Shown: positions 1 through 6,475, numbered from the stretch's first letter. The stretch: DNA of 8,286 nucleotides from Bacteroidales bacterium (GCA_003451785.1 DMJL01000247.1:1-8286); one strand, 5' to 3'. Notes: generated by a model not told the origin, from the sequence alone. Made by a program: numbers and translations.

Positions 1-91
1 TAGGTGTTAGCATCAAACATAATGGATTGGGTTTTAATGTTTTTATGATTCGTTATAAATAATTCATGCTAAGCATTTTATGGTCATGCAA
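1..91. other. Left-edge non-coding stretch downstream of pepP
   Basis: This AT-rich segment lies beyond the pepP stop codon (pepP reads right to left). I see no full gene in it. It contains a perfect 11-bp palindrome, ATGCT-A-AGCAT, at 66-76, 15 bp past the pepP stop. The RNA stem it could form has only four pairs around a three-base loop and lacks a good T-run in the pepP direction, so it is a poor terminator candidate. A minus-strand ATG at 18-20 opens a frame of six codons to the window edge and might be the start of the next gene, but nothing tests this. Confidence 0.5.
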
Positions 92-1387
92 TTACCTTGC
101 ACCCAGCATCAAATCTTCAATTTCATCGGCTTCAACAGCAATGAAAGCAGTAAGGTCTATAGGCTTGTCTTCGGTGATGAGTATGTTGTTCTCAATTCTT
201 ACACCAATTCCTTCTTCGGGGATATAAATTCCCGGTTCGCAAGTGAGTACCATTCCGGGCTTAAACACTTCAAACTTATGACCTTCATCGTGCACATCGA
301 GACCTAAAAAATGCGAAGTGCTGTGCGGGAAATATTTTTTGGCAGCTGATAATACGGCTTCTTCGTTTTCGCTGTTTCGCACTGCAATCAATCCTAACCC
401 CGCCAATTCATCTGCCATCACCGGCATTACCTCTTTCTGGTACGAGTCCAAACATCTTCCCGGAACCAACAATTGTGTGGCAAATCGCATTACTCTAAGG
501 CATGCATTATACACTTGCTTTTGCCTTGGTGAGAATCGGCCGTTTATGGGAATGGTTCTAGATAAATCGCCTGCATAGTTGCTATATTCAGCACCCGTAT
601 CGAGAAGCAGTAAATCGCCATCGCGGCAAATTTTGTTGTTGGCAATATAGTGCAAAATGCACGCATCGGCTCCGGATGCTACAATGGGATGAAACGAGTG
701 CCCAGTTGCCTTGCTGTGGATGTACTCATGAATGAGTTCTGCCTCTATTTCGTACTCACCAACGCCCGGCTTCACCATTTGCAATACTCTCTTGAAGGCA
801 TTTGCTGTGATTCCTATTGCCTGTTGCAAAACTTCCAGCTCTTGGGGAGATTTTATTAGTCGTAATGCGGTTAGGATAGGCGTTGCCCTCTGATAATTGT
901 GCAATGGATAGCGGTTTCGCAGGTCGTGGGCAAACCTCAGACTTCGATAATTTGCCTCGCCCGGATACCTATTGTTCTCTATCGTTCCCAGATAAACATA
1001 TTGGGCATACATCATTGCTTCCTTGATGGCCGGTTCTATTCCTGCAAGCCATTCCACCCTTGCTATTCCCGATACTTCTGTAGCTTGCGGCTTCGAGTAT
1101 TTGGCACCTTCCCAAACTGCGATATGCTCGTTGGTTTCCAACACAAAAAGCACTTCCCTAAGTGCGGGATTGGGGCAGTCTGGAAACAGCATCAAAAAGC
1201 TCTTCTCTTGGTCAATGCCGGTGAGATAGAAAAAATCCGGATTCTGACGAAACGGAAATACCTGGTCGCTGCTGCGAGGTTGTTCATCGTTCGACAAAAG
1301 AAAAGCTACCGATCCCGGCTGCATCCGACCGATAAAGTTCTTGCGATTCACAGAAAAAAAACTGCTGCTTAGCGAATGGGATTTCAT
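92..1387 (-). CDS. pepP: Xaa-Pro aminopeptidase (aminopeptidase P, M24B family)
   Basis: This 431-residue protein should be a cytoplasmic metallopeptidase that removes an N-terminal residue preceding proline. The N-terminal part (about 1-140) looks like the aminopeptidase P N-terminal domain, including the stretch DFFYLTGIDQ near 51. The C-terminal part (about 180-425) has the pita-bread catalytic fold, and every dinuclear-metal ligand can be placed: D263 in LLDTGAEY, D274 in GDLSRT, H359 in SHFLGLDVHD, E384 in CEPGIYIP and E399 in VRIENN. H246 and H366 match the conserved catalytic histidines. Length is normal for the family and there is no signal peptide. The ATG at 1387 is chosen because the N-terminal domain begins at once and no longer frame exists; no Shine-Dalgarno is seen. 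The gene is divergent from sdhC and probably monocistronic. X-Pro dipeptidase is the nearest alternative, but the complete N-terminal domain favours aminopeptidase P. Confidence 0.95.
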   Translation of the reverse strand: MKSHSLSSSFFSVNRKNFIGRMQPGSVAFLLSNDEQPRSSDQVFPFRQNPDFFYLTGIDQEKSFLMLFPDCPNPALREVLFVLETNEHIAVWEGAKYSKPQATEVSGIARVEWLAGIEPAIKEAMMYAQYVYLGTIENNRYPGEANYRSLRFAHDLRNRYPLHNYQRATPILTALRLIKSPQELEVLQQAIGITANAFKRVLQMVKPGVGEYEIEAELIHEYIHSKATGHSFHPIVASGADACILHYIANNKICRDGDLLLLDTGAEYSNYAGDLSRTIPINGRFSPRQKQVYNACLRVMRFATQLLVPGRCLDSYQKEVMPVMADELAGLGLIAVRNSENEEAVLSAAKKYFPHSTSHFLGLDVHDEGHKFEVFKPGMVLTCEPGIYIPEEGIGVRIENNILITEDKPIDLTAFIAVEADEIEDLMLGAR

Positions 1388-1428
1388 GAATTTATAATTG
1401 ACAGTGGGTGCTTTGGTTCAAAATAAGG

Positions 1429-1457
1429 CATTATAAAAAACGCAGTGCGTTCACAAA
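1429..1457 (-). promoter_or_regulatory. Possible pepP promoter with palindrome in spacer
   Basis: On the minus strand, TTTG (1454-1457) and TATAATG (1429-1435) are 18 bp apart, which would place the transcript start about 35 nt before the pepP ATG. TTTG near -33 fits Bacteroidota promoters, but the -7 element is not the TAnnTTTG consensus. Between the two boxes lies the perfect palindrome ACGCA-G-TGCGT (1440-1450), located where a repressor could block polymerase. Five-base arms also arise by chance, so this is suggestive only. Confidence 0.3.
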
Positions 1458-1471
1458 CAACACATTTTAAA

Positions 1472-1479
1472 TATATTTG
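1472..1479 (+). promoter_or_regulatory. Candidate -7 element (TAnnTTTG) for sdhCAB
   Basis: TATATTTG matches the Bacteroidota primary-sigma -7 consensus exactly and points towards sdhC. No matching TTTG/TTG is found about 19 bp upstream, so support is partial. If it is used, transcription begins near 1486 and the sdhC messenger has a leader of roughly 255 nt that includes the hairpin at 1507-1537. No other exact match on this strand lies between the two genes. Confidence 0.35.
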
Positions 1480-1506
1480 AATTATTCGAGCGCAATGCAA
1501 TACTAA

Positions 1507-1537
1507 TGAAAAAGCCCAAAATGCAATGGTTTTTTCA
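1507..1537 (+). repeat. Inverted repeat / RNA hairpin in probable sdh leader
   Basis: TGAAAAAGCC (1507-1516) can pair with GGTTTTTTCA (1528-1537), giving ten pairs with one G-U and an 11-nt loop. The loop contains one of two copies of AATGCAAT. The A-tract, short GC core and T-tract resemble a weak bidirectional terminator, but only three GC/GU pairs form the core. It might be an attenuator for sdh, a weak terminator, or a protein site. Confidence 0.4.
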
Positions 1538-1741
1538 GCGTTTAAAATTATGGATAATTGTAGGATATGAGATGTTCCGAATTTCGAAAAAGTCATAAAA
1601 AAAATCGCAAAAATTTGTTGTGATAAAGTTTTCAACCAAAACAAAAAGTACGATAAATTAGCATACTTTAGATAGCTTAAAAAAATATTTTTATTACAAC
1701 GCTGTGGAAGACTCATTTAATTCAAAAAAACATTCATAGAC

Positions 1742-2407
1742 ATGAAATTTATTGGCATAAAACTCTCATCACTCAGCCATAAATACATTGTGGCACTTGC
1801 CGGTGCTTTCCTAATGATGTTTCTGGTGGTACATCTATCTACCAACTTGCTTATGCTCACCGGCGACCGCGCCGATTTCGACAAGGCAGTTGAGTTTCTC
1901 CTAACCAACCCATTTATAAAAGTGATGGAATATGTGCTCTTTGCGGGCTTCATTATCCATATTCTGCTTGGGGTGATAGTTTGGTTTCGCAACAGAAAGG
2001 CTCGACCTGTAGGATACCTCGTAGCGCAAAGCAGTGGGACATCTCCGTTTTCGAAGTTTATGATGCATACAGGGATTATCATTTTTCTTTTTTTGTTAAT
2101 GCATTTTTACCATTTCTTTTTTGTTAAAATCGGGTTGGTGCCACTTCCCCCAAATGCGCTAAGCGAGAGCGATTTCTATTCAATGTCGGTTTATCTCTTT
2201 CAGCAACCTGCTGTGTCCATTGCATATATTGTGTCGTTTATTTTCCTTTCGTTTCATCTGTTCCATGGTTTTCAGTCTGCTTTTCAAACCTTCGGTCTGC
2301 ACCATTCCAAGTATTCTCCATGGGTGAGAATAGCCGGTGCTATTTATGCCATAGCAATAGGTATTGGCTTTAGCGTTATTCCCATTTATTTTTTGTTTTT
2401 TTATTAA
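1742..2407 (+). CDS. sdhC: Succinate dehydrogenase cytochrome b558 subunit
   Basis: This 221-residue integral membrane protein is the heme- and quinone-binding anchor of succinate:quinone oxidoreductase. Five hydrophobic helices are visible (about 15-40, 61-81, 106-128, 156-177, 195-219), which is the single-subunit, di-heme type used with menaquinone; accordingly no separate sdhD is present. Likely heme ligands are H31 in VVHLSTN and H73 in IIHILLG, whose 42-residue spacing equals that in Bacillus SdhC, plus one of H121/H124 and one of H172/H175. The start at 1742 places the first helix at the usual distance, and no Shine-Dalgarno precedes it. It is the first gene of sdhCAB, with a 28-bp gap to sdhA. 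Whether the complex works mainly as dehydrogenase or fumarate reductase cannot be decided from this subunit. Confidence 0.93.
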   Translation: MKFIGIKLSSLSHKYIVALAGAFLMMFLVVHLSTNLLMLTGDRADFDKAVEFLLTNPFIKVMEYVLFAGFIIHILLGVIVWFRNRKARPVGYLVAQSSGTSPFSKFMMHTGIIIFLFLLMHFYHFFFVKIGLVPLPPNALSESDFYSMSVYLFQQPAVSIAYIVSFIFLSFHLFHGFQSAFQTFGLHHSKYSPWVRIAGAIYAIAIGIGFSVIPIYFLFFY

Positions 2408-2435
2408 TGGATAAGTTTTCAAATCTGATACAGCC

Positions 2436-4355
2436 ATGATACAACTCGATGCAAAAATTCCCCAAGGTCCCTTGGCAGAAAAATGGAGTCGTCATAAAGA
2501 TGCCCTTAAGTTAGTGAATCCGGCCAACAAAAAAAAGTTGGAGATTATTGTTGTTGGCAGTGGTCTTGCGGGTGCCTCAGCCGCCGGTGCCCTTGGCGAG
2601 CTTGGCTACAATGTAAAAGTGTTCTGTTTTCAGGATTCGCCCCGTCGCGCGCATTCCGTTGCAGCCCAAGGGGGCATCAGTGCAGCAAAAAACTACAAGA
2701 ACGATGGCGATTCTGTTTATCGCCTGTTTTTGGATATGCTCAAGGGCGGTGATTACCGCGCACGCGAAGCAAATGTTTACCGTGCAGCCGAGGTGAGCAA
2801 TCAAGTGATTGACCACCTCACGGCATTGGGTGTGCCCTTTGCCAGGGACTATGGCGGCACTTTGGACAATCGCTCCTTTGGTGGGGTGCAGGTATCTCGT
2901 ACTTTCTATGCAAAGGGACAAACAGGCCAGCAATGCTTGTTAGGTGCCTATTCTTCGCTCAACAGGCAGGTTGCAAAAGGCACCGTTGTGATGTATCCAC
3001 GGCGAGATATGCTCGATTTGGTGGTGATTGGAGGCAAAGCTCGTGGAATAATTGTACGAAACCTTGTTACTGGTCAAATAGAACGCCACGGGGCACATGC
3101 CGTAGTTTTGGCCACAGGTGGTTATGGCACGGTCTTTTACCTTTCTACTCTCGCTTTGGGCAGCAATGCTTCAGCTGCTTGGGCGGCCTACAAAAAGGGC
3201 GCGATGTTTGCCAATCCCAGCTTTATTCAGATTCACCCTACAAGTATTCCGGTACTAAACGATTACCAAAGCAAGTTGACCCTCATGTCGGAGTCGTTGC
3301 GCAACGATGGCAGAGTGTGGGTTCCATTGCAGGCAGGCGACAAACGACATCCCAACGCTATCCCGGAGCATGAAAGAGACTACTACTTAGAGCGGCGTTA
3401 TCCGGCTTTTGGCAATTTGGTACCCCGCGATGTGGCTTCGAGAGCAGCAAAAGAAAGGTGTGATGCCGGATTTGGTGTTGGCGAAACAGGTCTTTCAGTT
3501 TATCTCGATTTTAAGGATTCTATTGCCCGACTCGGAAAAGCTGCCATTGAGGCCCGATACAGCAATCTGTTCGAGATGTATCAGAAAATTACTGGAGACG
3601 ATCCCTACACACAACCCATGCGTATTTATCCCGCTGGCCATTATACTATGGGTGGTCTATGGGTTGACTACAATTTGATGACAACCATTGATGGCCTTTT
3701 TGCCATTGGCGAAAGCAACTTCTCCGACCACGGTGCAAATCGCCTTGGAGCCAGTTCCCTATTGCAATGCGCAGGCGATGGCTATTTTATTTTGCCAAAT
3801 ACCATCTCCGATTACCTTGCAGGCGAGATTCGTACGCCTAAAACCAATGTTGCAGCACCTGAGTTCGAAAAAAGCCAAATAGAAACGCAACAACGCATAG
3901 AGCGGCTGATGAACATTAAAGGAAGTAAAACAGCAAGTTCGTTCCATAAGAGATTGGGCAAAATTCTTTGGGATCATTGTGGCATGGTGCGTTCCCAAGA
4001 AGGACTTAAAAAGGGTATGGCTCTCTTGGATGAATTGCAAAATGAGTTTTACAGCGATTTGGCATTGCCCGGAAGTGCAACGGAAGTAAACCAGGAATTG
4101 GAAAAAGCTCTCAGGGTGGCCGACTTCTTTGAAGTAGGCAAGTTGATGATAGAAGATGCGCTGGAGCGCAACGAGTCGTGCGGGGCGCATTTCAGAGAGG
4201 AGTATCAAACCGCCACAGGCGAAGCCCAGCGGAATGACCGAGACTACGCCTTTGTTGCCGCATGGCAATTTACCGGTAGCGGTCAAAAACCCGTGATGCA
4301 CAAGGAGCCTTTAGTGTTTGAGTCGGTAGAACTCAAAGAAAGAAGCTACGCCTGA
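2436..4355 (+). CDS. sdhA: Succinate dehydrogenase/fumarate reductase flavoprotein subunit
   Basis: This 639-residue protein is the catalytic subunit, interconverting succinate and fumarate with covalently bound FAD on the cytoplasmic face of the membrane. The dinucleotide-binding GSGLAG is at 41-46. H73 in HSVAAQGG is the residue that binds FAD covalently. H267 in IQIHPTS, E286 and R289 in SESLRN, and R331 in VPRDVASRA match the dicarboxylate-binding and proton-delivery residues. PAGHYTMGG (399-407) and GESNFSDHGANRLGASSL (424-441) are the conserved capping-domain and FAD-binding signatures. A helical C-terminal domain follows from about 480. The length fits the Bacillus/Bacteroidota branch, which is longer than the proteobacterial one. 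It lies 28 bp after sdhC and 28 bp before sdhB. In Bacteroidota the same protein is called SdhA or FrdA, and the sequence alone does not fix the direction. Confidence 0.96.
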   Translation: MIQLDAKIPQGPLAEKWSRHKDALKLVNPANKKKLEIIVVGSGLAGASAAGALGELGYNVKVFCFQDSPRRAHSVAAQGGISAAKNYKNDGDSVYRLFLDMLKGGDYRAREANVYRAAEVSNQVIDHLTALGVPFARDYGGTLDNRSFGGVQVSRTFYAKGQTGQQCLLGAYSSLNRQVAKGTVVMYPRRDMLDLVVIGGKARGIIVRNLVTGQIERHGAHAVVLATGGYGTVFYLSTLALGSNASAAWAAYKKGAMFANPSFIQIHPTSIPVLNDYQSKLTLMSESLRNDGRVWVPLQAGDKRHPNAIPEHERDYYLERRYPAFGNLVPRDVASRAAKERCDAGFGVGETGLSVYLDFKDSIARLGKAAIEARYSNLFEMYQKITGDDPYTQPMRIYPAGHYTMGGLWVDYNLMTTIDGLFAIGESNFSDHGANRLGASSLLQCAGDGYFILPNTISDYLAGEIRTPKTNVAAPEFEKSQIETQQRIERLMNIKGSKTASSFHKRLGKILWDHCGMVRSQEGLKKGMALLDELQNEFYSDLALPGSATEVNQELEKALRVADFFEVGKLMIEDALERNESCGAHFREEYQTATGEAQRNDRDYAFVAAWQFTGSGQKPVMHKEPLVFESVELKERSYA

Positions 4356-4383
4356 TTTTTTTGTAATCATAACAAGAACAACC

Positions 4384-5130
4384 ATGGATATTACATTGAA
4401 AATATGGAGGCAGAAGAATACTGCCATTAAGGGGAAGTTCGAGAATTATACTTTAAAAGGTGTTTCCCCTGAAATGTCGTTCTTAGAGATGCTCGACTAC
4501 CTCAACAAAACGCTAATTGAGGCGGGCAAAGAACCGGTGGTGTTTGAGCACGATTGCCGCGAGGGTATTTGCGGTGCCTGCGGGCTTTATATCAATGGTC
4601 GCCCACATGGGCCGCTAACCCATACCACCACCTGCGAATTGCACATGCGAGAGTTTAAGGATGGCGACACCATTGTGGTGGAGCCGTGGAGATCGAAAGC
4701 CTTCCCAATCATAAAAGACCTTTCGGTGGATAGAAGTGCATTCGACAAGATACTGATTGCAGGAGGTTTTATTAACATAGATACAGGTGCGGCTGCCGAA
4801 GCCAACAGCATTTTGATAAGCAAAACCCTTGCAGACAAGGCTTTTGATGCTGCTGTTTGCATAGGGTGTGGTGCCTGTGTTGCAGCCTGCCAAAATTCTT
4901 CGGCAATGCTATTTGTAGCGGCCAAAGTGGCTCAGTATGCTATGCTCCCACAAGGTAAAGTAGAAGCCAACGAAAGAGTACTAAAAATGGTGGACTCTAT
5001 GGATGATCTTGGCTTTGGGTTCTGTAGCAATACCTACGCCTGCGAATTCGATTGCCCAAAAGGTATTTCCGTCGAATTTATAGCACAAATGAATAGGGAG
5101 TTTCTCTGGGCAAAGACTTGTAAGAAATGA
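4384..5130 (+). CDS. sdhB: Succinate dehydrogenase/fumarate reductase iron-sulfur subunit
   Basis: This 248-residue protein carries electrons between the flavin in SdhA and the hemes and quinone in SdhC. The N-terminal ferredoxin-like domain has C58, C63, C66 and C84 for the [2Fe-2S] cluster; the 17-residue loop before C84 is longer than in E. coli but appears usual for this branch. The C-terminal domain has C159, C162, C165 with C224 for [4Fe-4S], and C169, C214 and C220 for [3Fe-4S], so all three clusters should be present. VEPWRS (99-104) and PKGISVE (225-231) are typical of the branch. The ATG at 4384 starts directly on the first beta strand; no Shine-Dalgarno is seen. It is the last gene of the operon. 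No strong terminator follows the stop codon. Confidence 0.95.
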   Translation: MDITLKIWRQKNTAIKGKFENYTLKGVSPEMSFLEMLDYLNKTLIEAGKEPVVFEHDCREGICGACGLYINGRPHGPLTHTTTCELHMREFKDGDTIVVEPWRSKAFPIIKDLSVDRSAFDKILIAGGFINIDTGAAAEANSILISKTLADKAFDAAVCIGCGACVAACQNSSAMLFVAAKVAQYAMLPQGKVEANERVLKMVDSMDDLGFGFCSNTYACEFDCPKGISVEFIAQMNREFLWAKTCKK

Positions 5131-5248
5131 CAGGATTTGCTATATCTGTTAAAAAATACTAAATCTTTTTCGATGCAAGGAACGATATTTCTTGATTAAT
5201 TTGCTTTTAGGTCGTTTTTATGATTGGTTGGTCTTAAGTTTTATTTCG

Positions 5249-5267
5249 GATAACCTAAGTAGTTATC
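5249..5267. repeat. Inverted repeat GATAAC-N7-GTTATC upstream of arsR
   Basis: Perfect 6-bp arms (5249-5254 and 5262-5267) surround a 7-bp spacer, and a G-T pair extends them by one. The centre is about 43 bp upstream of the probable arsR -7 element. It could be an operator, possibly for the ArsR protein itself, or a weak RNA hairpin after sdhB. There is no T-run after it, so it is not a convincing terminator. Confidence 0.3.
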
Positions 5268-5283
5268 TATGATATATTAAAAC

Positions 5284-5308
5284 ATATTATAAATATTGAC
5301 TACCTTTG
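5284..5308 (+). promoter_or_regulatory. Candidate arsR promoter with overlapping AT palindrome
   Basis: TACCTTTG (5301-5308) matches the Bacteroidota -7 consensus exactly and would start a transcript near 5314, about 47 nt before the arsR ATG. No clear -33 TTTG is seen. The palindrome ATATT-ATA-AATAT (5284-5296) sits just upstream, between where the -33 and -7 boxes would lie, a position suited to autorepression. ArsR-family operators are often AT-rich inverted repeats, but such repeats are also frequent by chance in AT-rich DNA. Confidence 0.45.
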
Positions 5309-5360
5309 AATGGTTGATTTACAGATTATTGTTTTAAAACACACACCTAAATAAAACTCC

Positions 5361-5654
5361 ATGGCAACTCAAAAAATTGACCCCAAGAAACTGGAAGAAG
5401 CAGCAAGCAAGCTACGGGCAATTGCTCACCCCATGCGTATTGCCATTATTGGTCTTTTGGAAAAAAAGGAGCAAATGAATGTAACGGATCTTTATAAAGC
5501 CCTCAAAATTGAGCAAGCCTCCGCATCACACCATTTGAGTATCCTTAAAACAAAAGGTGTACTCGATTCGCGAAGAAGTGGTAAAAACACCTACTACTTT
5601 TTGAAGCACGAAGCACTTACCACCATCATTGATTGCATCAATCGTTGTCATTGA
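5361..5654 (+). CDS. ArsR-family winged-helix transcriptional regulator
   Basis: This 97-residue protein is a small winged helix-turn-helix DNA-binding protein, probably a dimeric repressor. Residues 13-35 (LRAIAHPMRIAIIGLLEKKE region) form the typical family opening, 40-49 the first helix of the HTH, 52-64 (QASASHHLSILKT) the recognition helix, and about 68-81 the beta wing with RRSGKNTYYF. The classic ELCVCDL metal site of ArsR/CadC is absent: the matching helix holds no cysteine. The only cysteines are C92 and C96, followed by a terminal H97, on the last dimerisation helix. The gene has its own promoter-like motif and terminator, so it looks monocistronic. Its targets are unknown; nothing nearby is a metal-resistance or efflux gene. 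The family call is firm and the signal sensed is open. Confidence 0.9.
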   Translation: MATQKIDPKKLEEAASKLRAIAHPMRIAIIGLLEKKEQMNVTDLYKALKIEQASASHHLSILKTKGVLDSRRSGKNTYYFLKHEALTTIIDCINRCH

Positions 5655-5671
5655 GCGATTGAACAAATAGG

Positions 5672-5707
5672 AAGAGGCCTTTCAGAAGATGATAGGTCTC
5701 TTTTTTT
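5672..5707 (+). terminator. Rho-independent terminator after arsR
   Basis: AAGAGGCCT (5672-5680) pairs with AGGTCTCTT (5694-5702) in a nine-pair stem with one G-U and a 13-nt loop, followed by a T-run that reaches 5707. It begins 17 bp after the arsR stop. This is the clearest terminator in the window and separates arsR from the gene at 5955. Confidence 0.85.
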
Positions 5708-5954
5708 GCACAATAATCATGAGAAACAGCAGTTTTTAAAAAGAAAATCGAGTTTGGTCAGATTTTTGTATTTTTGGTTTGGGTTTTGTTCTAATTCAAC
5801 ACCCTATAAAAGTAGCATTCGAAGAAGGAAAGCATGGTTTAAGGGATTGAGCATAAAGCTCTTCGCTCTTTTGGTGGGTTGCTCAATATGGTAAAGAATC
5901 ATTAAGTTGTGGATTTTATAACACATTTAGCGTTAAATATAAACCTTCAAAAAC
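5708..5954. other. Non-coding region upstream of the DUF1573 gene
   Basis: I see no convincing gene in this 247-bp stretch. TATTTTTG at 5769-5776 matches the -7 consensus and faces the DUF1573 gene; the nearest TTTG upstream (5753-5756) is only 12 bp away, so the promoter is uncertain. If used, it gives a leader of about 170 nt. Within that leader ATTGAGCA (5846-5853) and TGCTCAAT (5880-5887) are perfect 8-bp inverted arms with a 26-nt loop. A competing small stem GAGC-ATAAA-GCTC starts at 5849. Confidence 0.45.
5846..5887 (+). repeat. 8-bp inverted repeat in the DUF1573 gene leader
   Basis: ATTGAGCA and TGCTCAAT are exact reverse complements 26 nt apart. GAGC within the left arm can instead pair with GCTC at 5858-5861, giving two mutually exclusive folds. 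This could be a simple switch, or chance. No T-run follows, so it is not a terminator. Confidence 0.3.
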
Positions 5955-6350
5955 ATGAAAAAGTTATTAGTAGTTCTGGCTTTGGTTGCAGGTGTACTTA
6001 TGAGTCCGGTAATGCTCAGGGCTAATGGTCCTGCAATAGATTTCACACTGGAGCGGATAGATTTGGGAACAATTTTCTCTGACCAACTCCCCGCGTTTAG
6101 CTACAACATTGAATTTACCAATACAGGCAATGCACCCTTGTCGCTTAGTGCTGTTAGGGCATGCTGCGGCACCAGAGTTGTATCGTGGCCCCAAGAGCCT
6201 GTAAATCCGGGGCAAAAAGGAATTATCGCCATTGAGTTTAGGCTGGCTCCCCGTGCTCAGCGTGTAAACAGGACAGTTACAGTTACCTCCAACGACCCCA
6301 GCCAACCCACAAGCATTTTTCGTATAGTTGGGCAAATTGTAGATCGCTAA
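5955..6350 (+). CDS. Exported DUF1573-domain protein
   Basis: This 131-residue protein has a clear signal peptide: MKK, a hydrophobic core at about 4-20, and a probable signal-peptidase I site after LRA (residue 23). No lipobox cysteine is present, so it should be free in the periplasm or outside. The mature part is one immunoglobulin-like beta domain of the DUF1573 type: IDLGTI near 35-40, IEFTNTGNAPLSLS at 52-65, PVNPGQKGIIAIEF at 82-95 and TVTSNDPSQP at 110-119. The usual Cys-Gly-Cys-Thr after the second motif is replaced by C70-C71-G-T-R. The molecular role of DUF1573 is unknown; the family resembles other beta-sandwich domains used for secretion or protein contacts. It follows the arsR terminator and is likely its own unit. 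Confidence 0.85.
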   Translation: MKKLLVVLALVAGVLMSPVMLRANGPAIDFTLERIDLGTIFSDQLPAFSYNIEFTNTGNAPLSLSAVRACCGTRVVSWPQEPVNPGQKGIIAIEFRLAPRAQRVNRTVTVTSNDPSQPTSIFRIVGQIVDR

Positions 6351-6420
6351 TACACTACAGCATACTTCTTCGGTATAAGCTACTGAGTGCATTTGCTTTA
6401 ATTTGCAAAAATCTTTATTT

Positions 6421-6461
6421 AACCTTGCATTAACGGCTGATAACGGCGGTTTTGTAAGGTT
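6421..6461 (+). repeat. Hairpin with tandem TAACGGC in its loop
   Basis: AACCTTGCA (6421-6429) can pair with TGTAAGGTT (6453-6461): nine pairs, one of them G-U, with a 23-nt loop. The loop carries TAACGGC twice (6431-6437 and 6441-6447), exactly 10 bp apart, i.e. about one helical turn. It could be an RNA structure or a DNA site for a protein that binds direct repeats. Confidence 0.35.
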
Positions 6462-6475
6462 TTGCTTCATTATCG

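Larger units (their letters stand above)
1388..1741. other. Divergent intergenic region between pepP and sdhC
   Basis: These 354 bp are AT-rich and carry no convincing gene; the minus-strand open frame inside them has no recognisable protein character. They should hold the promoters of pepP (leftward) and sdhCAB (rightward). Visible elements are a possible leftward promoter at 1429-1457 containing an 11-bp palindrome, a rightward TATATTTG at 1472-1479, two copies of AATGCAAT (1494-1501 and 1520-1527, 26 bp apart), a hairpin at 1507-1537, and a 12-bp self-complementary AT block at 1681-1692 (AAAAATATTTTT). All assignments are by eye. Confidence 0.7.

Noticed and set aside
1..20. Possible start of another minus-strand gene (ATG at 18-20)
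   Set aside because: Only six codons are visible, with no conserved feature or ribosome-binding signal, so a gene call is not supported.
899..1372. Plus-strand open frame of 157 codons opposite pepP
   Set aside because: It is antisense to a well-supported peptidase whose metal ligands are all present, and its residues have no recognisable domain.
1384..1716. Minus-strand open frame of 110 codons upstream of pepP
   Set aside because: It lies in the AT-rich divergent region, has no domain-like pattern and overlaps the pepP start; the residues are those expected from random AT-rich sequence.
3759..4301. Minus-strand open frame of 180 codons opposite sdhA
   Set aside because: The sense strand encodes the conserved C-terminal part of SdhA; the antisense product has no family resemblance.
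5706..5894. Plus-strand open frame of 62 codons after the arsR terminator
   Set aside because: It starts with a TTG inside the terminator T-run, has no internal methionine, and its composition (K, S, F rich) reflects AT-rich non-coding DNA.
5967..6470. Minus-strand open frame of 167 codons opposite the DUF1573 gene
   Set aside because: It is antisense to a gene with a clear signal peptide and domain, and shows no motif or regular hydrophobic pattern of its own.
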